A stretch of DNA of 59,719 bases from an uncultured Succinatimonas sp. (GTDB lineage Bacteria > Pseudomonadota > Gammaproteobacteria > Enterobacterales > Succinivibrionaceae), in the NCBI RefSeq assembly GCF_905203285.1, contig NZ_CAJKVK010000003.1, positions 1 through 59,719 on the forward strand. The letters are read 5' to 3'. A model generated the notes under the pieces. It had not been told where the DNA came from, made no database searches, and saw only the letters and a program-made list of their open reading frames with translations. Below are positions 42,650 to 49,695 of this stretch, one piece after another. Every line of letters begins with the position of its first letter. Within the stretch, counting starts at the first letter, position 1. The position numbers and the translations under genes are program-made.

Positions 42650-44119
42650 ATGCTGCGTATCGTTGAAGAAGCTCTTACCTTTGATGACCTCTTATTAGTT
42701 CCCGCTCATTCCACCGTTTTGCCCAATACTGCAGATTTACATACTTATTTAACATCCAATATACAGCTTAACATTCCGCTTATCTCCGCGGCAATGGATA
42801 CCGTTACCGAATCCAATTTAGCCATCGCTTTAGCTCAGGAAGGCGGTATCGGTTTTATTCATAAGAATATGTCAATTGAGCGCCAGGCCGAAGAAGTGTC
42901 TCGCGTCAAGCGTTTTGAAAGCGGTATGGTAACTCATCCGGTTTCCGTTCATCCCAACGCCACTATCGCCGAAGTCCGCGATATGACGGCAAAATACGGA
43001 TTTGCAGGTTTCCCGGTAATTGATGATGAGGATAATCTTTTAGGCATTATCACCGGTCGTGACGTTCGTTTCGTGACCGATCTTAAAAAGAAAGTTTGTG
43101 AGGTGATGACCCCGAAAGAGCGCCTTATCACCGTGCGTGAGAAAGCATCTCAGGAAGAAGTGATCGGCTTGATGCAAAAACACCGCATTGAGAAGGTTTT
43201 GGTTGTTGACGATACTTTCCATTTAAAGGGCATGATTACCGTTAAAGACTTTAAGAAAGCCGCCAATAAACCTAATGCCTGTAAAGATGCTTTAGGCCGT
43301 TTGCGCGTCGGTGCCGCTATCGGTGCAGGTCCCGGCAACAACGAAGCTCGTGCCAAGGCTTTGGTTGAAGCAGGGGTCGACGTTCTTTTGATTGATTCTT
43401 CTCACGGTCATAGCCAGGGTGTTTTAGATCGTATCGCCAGCATCAGAAAACAGTATCCGCAGCTGCCGATTATCGGTGGTAACGTAGCTACCGCCGAAGG
43501 CGCAATCGCCCTTGCTGAAGCAGGCTGCTCAACCGTTAAGGTCGGTATCGGACCGGGCTCAATCTGCACGACCCGTATCGTTACCGGATGCGGCGTTCCG
43601 CAGATGACTGCAGTCGCAAATGCCGTCGAGGCTTTAAAAGGTACTGATATTAAAGTTGTAGCTGACGGCGGTATCCGCTATTCAGGCGACATTGCCAAGG
43701 CCCTTGCCGCAGGTGCTCATTGCGTTATGGTCGGTTCCATGTTCGCAGGTACCGAAGAAGCTCCGGGTGAAATCGAAATTTATCAGGGCCGTTCCTTTAA
43801 GTCTTATCGCGGTATGGGTTCACTTGCTGCTATGGCTAAAGGTTCTGCCGATCGTTACTTCCAGTCTTCTGACAACGCTGCTGATAAGCTTGTTCCTGAA
43901 GGCATTGAAGGCCGCGTTGCTTATAAAGGCTCTCTGCGCGGAATTATCCATCAGCAGATGGGCGGTTTGCGCTCAGCAATGGGTTTAACCGGTTGCGCTA
44001 CCATTGATGACCTGCGTACTAAGGCTAAGTTCGTACGCATTACCGGTGCAGGTATCCGTGAGTCTCATGTTCACGACGTTACCATCACCAAAGAAGCTCC
44101 TAACTATCAGAGCCACTGA
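42650..44119 (+). CDS. guaB: IMP dehydrogenase GuaB
   Basis: GuaB oxidises IMP to XMP with NAD+, the first step from IMP to GMP. The 489-residue protein has the catalytic Cys306 in GIGPGSICTTRIV, the mobile flap with YRGMGSLAAM and EGIEGRVAYKG, and two CBS domains inserted in the barrel (about 93-205). A strong ribosome site (AAAGGAG) precedes the ATG. guaA follows after 53 bp. Confidence 0.97.
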   Translation: MLRIVEEALTFDDLLLVPAHSTVLPNTADLHTYLTSNIQLNIPLISAAMDTVTESNLAIALAQEGGIGFIHKNMSIERQAEEVSRVKRFESGMVTHPVSVHPNATIAEVRDMTAKYGFAGFPVIDDEDNLLGIITGRDVRFVTDLKKKVCEVMTPKERLITVREKASQEEVIGLMQKHRIEKVLVVDDTFHLKGMITVKDFKKAANKPNACKDALGRLRVGAAIGAGPGNNEARAKALVEAGVDVLLIDSSHGHSQGVLDRIASIRKQYPQLPIIGGNVATAEGAIALAEAGCSTVKVGIGPGSICTTRIVTGCGVPQMTAVANAVEALKGTDIKVVADGGIRYSGDIAKALAAGAHCVMVGSMFAGTEEAPGEIEIYQGRSFKSYRGMGSLAAMAKGSADRYFQSSDNAADKLVPEGIEGRVAYKGSLRGIIHQQMGGLRSAMGLTGCATIDDLRTKAKFVRITGAGIRESHVHDVTITKEAPNYQSH

Positions 44120-44130
44120 TTCAAATAAAA

Positions 44131-44158
44131 GGGCCGCTTTATAGCGGCTCTTTCCCTT
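44131..44158 (+). terminator. Hairpin between guaB and guaA (terminator or attenuator)
   Basis: GGGCCGCT and AGCGGCTC (44131-44138 and 44143-44150) pair around TTAT, followed by TTTCCCTTTTT. It lies 12 bp after guaB and may partially terminate guaB transcripts. Confidence 0.6.
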
Positions 44159-44172
44159 TTTATCCTTTACAG

Positions 44173-45753
44173 ATGATTGAGCCAATGAACAGCACCAATA
44201 TTCATTCCGAGAAGATCTTAATTTTAGATTTCGGATCTCAAGTTACTCAATTAATCGCTCGCCGCGTACGTGAAATCGGCGTTTACTGCGAAATTATGCC
44301 GTGGGACGCCGATCTTAAGCATATGCAGGATTTTGCTCCTCAAGGCATTATTCTTTCAGGCGGTCCTGAATCAACCACTGAGGAAGGTTCTCCGCGCGCT
44401 CCTTCCTGGGTGTTTGAAGCCGGCGTTCCGGTTTTAGGTATTTGCTACGGTCTGCAGACTATGGCTGTGCAGCTTGGCGGCAAGGTTGAAGGTTCAAATC
44501 TTCGCGAGTTCGGTTATGCCGCTGTTGAAATTAAAGGCGAGTGTCCGCTTTTTGACGGTTTATCCGATCATGAAGGAAAACATGAACTTGATGTGTGGAT
44601 GAGTCACGGTGATAAGGTTACAGCTATTCCTGAAGGTTTTGATGTTGTAGGTTCTACCGATACCTGTCCGTATGCCGCAGTTTATGACAAAAAACGCAAC
44701 TTCTTTGGCGTACAGTTCCATCCTGAAGTAACTCATACCAAACAGGGCGGTGAATTTTTGCGTCGTTTCGTTATTGAAGTTTGCAAGTTAAACGCACTCT
44801 GGTCTCCGATGGCAATTATTGATGACGCCGTTGCTCGTATCCGCCGTGAAGTCGGTGATGCCACAGTGCTTTTAGGTTTGTCAGGCGGTGTTGATTCATC
44901 CGTTACCGCATTGCTTTTGCATAAGGCAATCGGTGATAAGCTTACTTGCGTGTTCGTTGATAACGGACTTTTACGTTTAAATGAAGGACAGCAGGTTAAA
45001 GACATGTTTGCCAACATGGGACTTAACATTGTTTATGCTGATGCTTCAGAGCGTTTCTTGAGCGCATTAAAAGGCATTTCCGATCCTGAGGCTAAGCGTA
45101 AAGCTATCGGTCATACCTTCATCGATGTCTTTGCTGATGAAGCTCGTAAGCTTAAAGGTGTTGATTTCTTGGCTCAAGGAACTATTTATCCTGACGTTAT
45201 CGAATCAGCTGCCGCCAAAACCGGAAAAGCTCACGTCATTAAGTCTCATCACAATGTCGGCGGTTTGCCTGAAGATCTTAAATTCAAGCTCGTAGAGCCG
45301 CTGCGTGAACTCTTTAAAGATGAAGTTCGCCGTATCGGTGTTAAGCTCGGTCTGCCTGAGAAGATGGTGCAGCGTCACCCGTTCCCGGGACCCGGCCTTG
45401 GCGTTCGCGTTTTAGGTGAAGTTAAGCGCGAATACCTTGATTTGCTGCGTCAGGCTGATGCAATCTTCATGGAAGAACTCAATAGCTCAGGTTGGTATCA
45501 GAAAGTAAGTCAGGCCTTTACTGTATTTCTTCCGGTCCGTTCCGTAGGTGTTATGGGTGACGGTCGCCGTTATGATTATGTTGTAGCATTGCGTGCCGTT
45601 AAAACCATCGATTTTATGACCGCAAAATGGGCAGAGCTTCCTTATGAGTTGTTAGGCCGCGTATCCAATCGCATCATTAATGAAGTAAACGGCATTTCCC
45701 GCGTTGTGTATGACGTTTCAGGTAAACCGCCTGCAACTATTGAGTGGGAATAG
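44173..45753 (+). CDS. guaA: GMP synthase (glutamine-hydrolysing) GuaA
   Basis: GuaA aminates XMP to GMP using glutamine and ATP. The 526-residue protein has the class I glutamine amidotransferase domain (nucleophile Cys in VLGICYGLQTMA, then FGVQFHPEVTHTKQG), the ATP-pyrophosphatase P-loop LLGLSGGVDSSV, and the C-terminal dimerisation domain ending KPPATIEWE. The start may be the ATG at 44185, which better matches the E. coli N-terminus; neither has a strong ribosome site. Its 3' end is a known integration hot spot for genomic islands, and a mobile element begins right after it. Confidence 0.97.
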   Translation: MIEPMNSTNIHSEKILILDFGSQVTQLIARRVREIGVYCEIMPWDADLKHMQDFAPQGIILSGGPESTTEEGSPRAPSWVFEAGVPVLGICYGLQTMAVQLGGKVEGSNLREFGYAAVEIKGECPLFDGLSDHEGKHELDVWMSHGDKVTAIPEGFDVVGSTDTCPYAAVYDKKRNFFGVQFHPEVTHTKQGGEFLRRFVIEVCKLNALWSPMAIIDDAVARIRREVGDATVLLGLSGGVDSSVTALLLHKAIGDKLTCVFVDNGLLRLNEGQQVKDMFANMGLNIVYADASERFLSALKGISDPEAKRKAIGHTFIDVFADEARKLKGVDFLAQGTIYPDVIESAAAKTGKAHVIKSHHNVGGLPEDLKFKLVEPLRELFKDEVRRIGVKLGLPEKMVQRHPFPGPGLGVRVLGEVKREYLDLLRQADAIFMEELNSSGWYQKVSQAFTVFLPVRSVGVMGDGRRYDYVVALRAVKTIDFMTAKWAELPYELLGRVSNRIINEVNGISRVVYDVSGKPPATIEWE

Positions 45754-45762
45754 TTATAAATT

Positions 45763-45807
45763 AGCCCCTAACACACTAAATTTAAAGCTGTTTTAGGGGC
45801 TTTTTTA
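45763..45807 (+). terminator. Terminator of guaA
   Basis: AGCCCCTAA (45763-45771) pairs with TTAGGGGCT (45793-45801) over a 21-nt loop, followed by TTTTTA. It is the last element that looks native before the mobile island. Confidence 0.85.
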
Positions 45808-45836
45808 TATCTTGTGACTGCAATTTGACTACATTT

Positions 45837-46382
45837 TTATTTTAAAGATTTTTGCTGACTAAAAAGCTTAAGTTCAAAAGTCTCCAACTCATCATTTAAT
45901 TGTAGTTTCTTTTCTTCGTCTTTTTCTTTTGTGGCTTGTTTGTATAAATAATGCCATTCACTTAAATTTCTCAAAATTTCAAGGTTGGTTATTTGCAGGT
46001 TTTGCCGGACAGTACTTGTGTCAGGATAAATAAAGTAATTTATTGCTGAATTTAATGATATTTTGATTGTTTCAGGCATTAATTTGCCATTGTCCCCATA
46101 TTTTCCATCAAGGCAAAAAGCTTTTGCGTGTATGAGGGAAATAAGGAAAGCATATACATCGCCTTTGGTTTGTACTCTTAAACCAAGACTATCTGCACCG
46201 TTGATGCAAATCTCAGAAACATTAAGGCCTGCGGCTAATTCTTGTGCGTGTCTTTCAGGCTTCATCTTATTGGTTTCATATTTTTTTATTGAAACAAGAT
46301 GAATGCCAGATCTTTCAGCAAGCTTATTTTGCGTGAGTTTTAATTCTTTGCGCAGCAGCTTAATGCGATCGCTTATTTCCAT
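45837..46382 (-). CDS. XRE-family repressor of the integrative element (cI-like)
   Basis: The 181-residue protein starts with a Cro/C1-type helix-turn-helix domain (about 5-60: RIKLLRKELKLTQNKLAERSGIHLVSIKKYETNKMKP), followed by a helical C-terminal part of unknown fold rich in Lys and Glu. There is no LexA-like autoprotease motif, so it is not an SOS-cleaved repressor. It is divergent from the excisionase/integrase genes, with two palindromic operators between, so it probably controls them and itself. Confidence 0.85.
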   Translation of the reverse strand: MEISDRIKLLRKELKLTQNKLAERSGIHLVSIKKYETNKMKPERHAQELAAGLNVSEICINGADSLGLRVQTKGDVYAFLISLIHAKAFCLDGKYGDNGKLMPETIKISLNSAINYFIYPDTSTVRQNLQITNLEILRNLSEWHYLYKQATKEKDEEKKLQLNDELETFELKLFSQQKSLK

Positions 46383-46439
46383 ATAGAGCTCCTTTCTTTC
46401 TCTAATTATTTCATTTTGTAAAAATTTTTTAAAGAAATA

Positions 46440-46469
46440 TTGACGGTAGCGAATGCGCTACCATATAAT
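46440..46469 (+). promoter_or_regulatory. Promoter for the excisionase-integrase operon
   Basis: TTGACG (46440-46445), an 18-bp spacer and a perfect TATAAT (46464-46469) make a strong sigma-70 promoter. Operator 1 fills the spacer almost exactly, so bound repressor would block RNA polymerase. Confidence 0.82.
46445..46462. promoter_or_regulatory. Repressor operator O1
   Basis: Perfect palindrome GGTAGCG-AATG-CGCTACC (7-bp arms, 4-bp centre), lying between the -35 and -10 boxes. It shares its arms with O2. Confidence 0.85.
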
Positions 46470-46477
46470 ATAAACAC

Positions 46478-46495
46478 AGTAGCGATAACGCTACT
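46478..46495. promoter_or_regulatory. Repressor operator O2
   Basis: Perfect palindrome AGTAGCG-ATAA-CGCTACT just past the -10 box. The centres of O1 and O2 are 33 bp apart, about three helical turns, so both face the same side and could bind cooperatively. Consensus RGTAGCG-N4-CGCTACY. Confidence 0.85.
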
Positions 46496-46524
46496 TTTAG
46501 ATTAATCAAATTAAGGAGATCACT

Positions 46525-46713
46525 ATGGACAAAAAAATATTTGTAACAGCAAAAGATGTTGCCTCAATTATGAGCATTTCTTTAGGACATGCTTACAAGC
46601 TCATCCGTACTATGAATTTAGAACTTAAAAAAGACGGCTTTATTGTTGTCGCGGGAAAGGTTCCATATAGCTTTTTTAAAAAGAAAATTTATGGTTTGGA
46701 TTCAGGAGAATAG
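46525..46713 (+). CDS. Excisionase/AlpA-like small DNA-binding protein
   Basis: This 62-residue protein has a winged-helix-like helix-turn-helix (FVTAKDVASIMSISLGHAYKLIRTMN) of the kind used by excisionases and AlpA-type regulators. A good ribosome site (AAGGAG) precedes it, and the integrase starts 2 bp after its stop. Position between repressor and integrase supports a directionality-factor role. Residue-level assignment to a family is not secure. Confidence 0.75.
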   Translation: MDKKIFVTAKDVASIMSISLGHAYKLIRTMNLELKKDGFIVVAGKVPYSFFKKKIYGLDSGE

Positions 46714-46715
46714 GT

Positions 46716-47783
46716 ATGGCAAGTTTTTCTAAAGAGCCAAATGGAAAATGGCGAGTTCAATATCGATTTGTTAATTGGCAGGGACAGAATTGTGCTTCTT
46801 CAAAAAGAGGGTTTTCAACTAAGCGAGAAGCAAAAGAATGGTTTGACAATTTTGCGTTGGAAAAATCTGATGATCTAAATATGCCATTTAACTCTCTTGT
46901 TGATGCCTATTTTGAAGACATGGCGCATCGCCTTAAATTGAACACCATTATGACGAAGAGGCAAATAGTGACTACAAAAATTTTGCCGTATTTCAAAGAC
47001 AAAGCAGTATGCGATATTTCTGCTGTTGATATTAGAAAATGGCAGGCTGTAATGATTGCCGAGGGTAATAGTGAAACCTATTTAAGGACTATAAACAATC
47101 AATTAAGCACTATTTTTAACTACGCGGTGCGTTTTTATGACTTAAAAGTAAATCCTTGCACAAAAGCCGGATCTATTGGGTCAAAAAATGCTGTTAGCAA
47201 AGACTTTTGGACGGTTGAAGAGTTTAAAACTTTTGCTGATGGCCTTTATGACAACTGGGATGCTTATATTGGTTTTAATTTGCTCTTTTGGACCGGGATG
47301 CGCATTGGAGAGCTTTTAGCCTTGAATGCTAAAGACTTTGATCTAAAAGCTAAGACGGTGTCTATTTCAAAATCATATCAGAGAATAAAAGGTAAGGATG
47401 TAATTACTAAACCTAAGACTCTAAACAGTACCAGGATTGTCAGTTTGCCTAACTTTTTGATTGAAGATTTAGAAGATTATTTTTCACATATTTATGAGGT
47501 AAATGATCGAGAGCGACTATTTCCATACACGAAGCACTACTTTAATTATGAGATGCAACAGGTGTGCAAACGTACAGGGGTTAAGAAAATCCGCCTTCAT
47601 GATCTAAGGCATTCTCATGCTTCTCTTTTGGTAAATATGGGATTAGGGGCAAAATTAATTGCCGACCGGCTTGGGCACAAGCGAATTGAAACAACGCTTA
47701 ATACTTACTCTCATTTATATAAAAGTTCGCAAGATAGTGTGATCACAACGTTGGAGGTCATAAATGCCAAAACAGAAAGCTGA
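46716..47783 (+). CDS. Tyrosine recombinase (integrase) of the element
   Basis: The 355-residue integrase has an N-terminal arm-binding domain (GKWRVQYRFVNWQGQ, SKRGFSTKREAKEWF), a core-binding SAM-like domain (about 60-155), and the catalytic domain with R196 (WTGMRIGELLAL), H295 and R298 (LHDLRHSH), H321 (LGHKRIETT) and Y331 (TLNTYSHL). All are present, so it should be active. The overall layout recalls integrases of Gram-positive conjugative elements as well as phages. Its gene overlaps the next by 20 bases. Confidence 0.93.
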   Translation: MASFSKEPNGKWRVQYRFVNWQGQNCASSKRGFSTKREAKEWFDNFALEKSDDLNMPFNSLVDAYFEDMAHRLKLNTIMTKRQIVTTKILPYFKDKAVCDISAVDIRKWQAVMIAEGNSETYLRTINNQLSTIFNYAVRFYDLKVNPCTKAGSIGSKNAVSKDFWTVEEFKTFADGLYDNWDAYIGFNLLFWTGMRIGELLALNAKDFDLKAKTVSISKSYQRIKGKDVITKPKTLNSTRIVSLPNFLIEDLEDYFSHIYEVNDRERLFPYTKHYFNYEMQQVCKRTGVKKIRLHDLRHSHASLLVNMGLGAKLIADRLGHKRIETTLNTYSHLYKSSQDSVITTLEVINAKTES

Positions 47784-48081
47784 GAGGTATCAAAGAAAAA
47801 GGCCGATAGTTGTTGCTTTTAGGGTATCAGCGCAAGAGCTTGCAGCCATTAAAGAACGTGTTCTTTTAAGTGGCAAAAACAAGGCAACATTCTTTTTGGA
47901 TTCTTTACTTCATCAAAAGATAGAGATTACTGCCGGCAAGTTTGCAAGTGACAGGTTGTCCCTTGAAATAAAACGTCTGGCAAAGGCTCTTGAAATGAAG
48001 GATGTTAAAGATGATTTAAGAGAACTTTTACTTGAGTGTAGAGAGTTAGTCGGACAACTAATCTCTCTACTTAAAAAATAG
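47764..48081 (+). CDS. MobC-like ribbon-helix-helix mobilisation protein
   Basis: The 105-residue protein opens with KRPIVVAFRVSAQELAAIKERVLLSGKNKATFFLDSLL, the ribbon-helix-helix wording of MobC-type relaxosome accessory proteins, followed by a helical tail with Leu repeats. It overlaps the integrase by 20 bases. No relaxase gene follows within the window, so it may be a remnant or serve a relaxase supplied in trans. Other RHH DNA-binding roles, such as regulation, are possible. Confidence 0.7.
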   Translation: MPKQKAERYQRKRPIVVAFRVSAQELAAIKERVLLSGKNKATFFLDSLLHQKIEITAGKFASDRLSLEIKRLAKALEMKDVKDDLRELLLECRELVGQLISLLKK

Positions 48082-48142
48082 TTATTTTGGGAAAATAACG
48101 TGGCTTCATTATAGCAAAGTGAGGCTGCGTTTAAGGATAGTT

Positions 48143-49141
48143 ATGGAATTTTTAAACGCAAATACCAAAGTGCCGCTTAAGATCATCAACATGGAAGATG
48201 TTGCGGTTGAAGAGGTTAAATGGCTTTTATATCCGTTTATTCCTTACGGCAAAGTGACAATTGTGCAGGGAGATCCGGGAGAAGGTAAAACCACCTTACT
48301 TTTGCAAATTATTGCGCGATTAACTTTAGGGAAGAATGTTTTTGATAGCGATGAAAAATCGCAATTTGCCATTAAATCGTCAGAGCCGCAGCAGGTGATT
48401 TATCAAACAGCTGAAGACGGCTTAGGCGATACGATTAAACCAAGGCTTATAGCTGCAGGGGCAGATTGTCGTTATGTAAACGTCATTGATGAAAGCGTTA
48501 TGCCTTTATCCATGCTTGATGAAAGACTTGAAGCTGCAATCGTTAAAACTAAAGCACGCTTGGTGGTTTTAGACCCAATTCAGGGTTATATCGGTTCAAA
48601 TATTGATATGCATAAAGCTAATGAAATTCGACCCATCATGAAAAGAATTTCTGTTATTGCGCAAAAGTACAACAGTGCAATCGTGCTTATTGGACATATG
48701 AATAAAAACAGCTCGGGAAAATCCTCTTATCGAGGTCTTGGGTCAATTGACATCGCAGCTGCAGCACGAAGCGTTCTTTTAGTTGGGAGAATAAAAGACA
48801 AGCCTGAACTTAGAGTTGTCTGCCATGTTAAAAGCTCACTTGCGCCAGAAGGTAAATCCTTATGTTTTGAACTTAGTAAAAATGAAGGTTTTATCTGGCG
48901 CGGTGAGTGTGATATCAGTGCCGATGAACTTTTGTCATCAACAATGCGTGAAAGCAAAGTAACAAATGCTGTTGATTTTTTAGCTGAGGTTTTAGCTAAT
49001 GGCCCTGTCAGCAAAACAATCATTGATGCCGAGGCAGAAGTAAAAGGTATAAAAAGCCGGACGCTGTGGAATGCCAAGCAAAAACTTAATATTTCATGCT
49101 TTAAATCAGGTAATCAATGGTATTGGGAACTTAAAAAATAA
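48143..49141 (+). CDS. RepA-like RecA-fold ATPase (AAA family) of the element
   Basis: From the ATG at 48143, with ribosome site AAGGAT and favoured over GTG 48119, the product has 332 residues. The RecA-like core shows Walker A GDPGEGKTT (43-51), QTAEDGLGDTIKPRL, Walker B ARLVVLDPIQGYIG, and IVLIGHMNKNSSGKSSYRGLGSIDIAAAARS, as in the hexameric RepA/DnaB-like helicases of plasmids and phage satellites. The C-terminal 80 residues look like a winged helix (VSKTIIDAEAEVKGIKSRTLWNAKQKL). A replication or mobilisation helicase role is inferred. Confidence 0.82.
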   Translation: MEFLNANTKVPLKIINMEDVAVEEVKWLLYPFIPYGKVTIVQGDPGEGKTTLLLQIIARLTLGKNVFDSDEKSQFAIKSSEPQQVIYQTAEDGLGDTIKPRLIAAGADCRYVNVIDESVMPLSMLDERLEAAIVKTKARLVVLDPIQGYIGSNIDMHKANEIRPIMKRISVIAQKYNSAIVLIGHMNKNSSGKSSYRGLGSIDIAAAARSVLLVGRIKDKPELRVVCHVKSSLAPEGKSLCFELSKNEGFIWRGECDISADELLSSTMRESKVTNAVDFLAEVLANGPVSKTIIDAEAEVKGIKSRTLWNAKQKLNISCFKSGNQWYWELKK

Positions 49142-49148
49142 TTTCATG

Positions 49149-49209
49149 TTCGCAAGTTCGCAACTTTGCAAAACTCTAGGATTTTGCGATCTTGCGAAGT
49201 TGCAACTTG
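49149..49209. repeat. Imperfect palindrome of GCAAGTT/AACTTGC motifs
   Basis: The 61 bp between the RepA-like ATPase and the next small gene are made of reiterated CGCAAGTT, GCAACTT and TTGCGAAGTTGC motifs arranged as an imperfect palindrome around CTCTAGG. Such iterated dyads next to a Rep-type ATPase often mark a replication or transfer origin. I cannot say which, if either. Confidence 0.5.
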
Positions 49210-49226
49210 ATTTAGGAATAAACAAA

Positions 49227-49475
49227 ATGGCAAAAGTTCTGATAGAAAAAGAATTGTTTGATTTACTGGTGCGGTTTCATGTCACCGGAGAAGAACAGGA
49301 AATCTTACATCAAGATAGAGCTCTTATAAGACAAGGGCTTGAAGAGAAGCTTCAGGCTATGAAATTGCACACCCTTTACTCGGAGTCTAAAAATTGTAAA
49401 TTTAAAGAGTTAAGGGAAACAGCTAGGCAGCTCTATCTTGATGAAAAGGGAATTCACAAAGATTTTAGGTGGTAG
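49227..49475 (+). CDS. Small conserved protein of integrative elements (function unknown)
   Basis: From the ATG at 49227 the product has 82 residues: MAKVLIEKELFDLLVRFH at the start, an acidic middle, EEKLQAMKLHTLYSESK, and the ending ARQLYLDEKGIHKDFRW. I recall closely similar small proteins with the same opening and the same IP/IH-x-x-FRW ending from integrative elements of Firmicutes, without known function. A profile search would settle this. It is the last gene before the defence cargo. Confidence 0.7.
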   Translation: MAKVLIEKELFDLLVRFHVTGEEQEILHQDRALIRQGLEEKLQAMKLHTLYSESKNCKFKELRETARQLYLDEKGIHKDFRW

Positions 49476-49494
49476 TTTCACTTTTTGAGTTTTT

Positions 49495-49525
49495 ACGAGA
49501 GCGTGTCACGCTCTCGTTGTGCTTT
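49495..49525 (+). terminator. Hairpin terminator between element core and cargo
   Basis: ACGAGAGCG (49495-49503) pairs with CGCTCTCGT (49509-49517) around TGTCA, followed by TGTGCTTTT. It separates the recombination/replication genes from the defence genes, which need their own promoter. Confidence 0.65.
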
Positions 49526-49594
49526 TAAGATAACAGGTTTAGCCTCAAGGCGCTTTGGTAAAAAGGGATATAAAACCCTATCCATAGTATTTTT

Positions 49595-49635
49595 ATACTG
49601 ATAAGTATTGCGTTAAAATTATTGGTAATCAGTAT
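49595..49635. promoter_or_regulatory. Inverted repeat, possible operator of the methyltransferase operon
   Basis: ATACTGAT (49595-49602) and ATCAGTAT (49628-49635) are perfect inverted 8-mers separated by 25 bp, 60 bp before the methyltransferase start. The spacing would suit a control protein or a loop. No clear -35/-10 pair is visible. Confidence 0.4.
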
Positions 49636-49695
49636 GAAATCAAAGCCCTATTCTATAAATTAATATCAGAAAGTTTTTTTGATTAAGGATATGTT

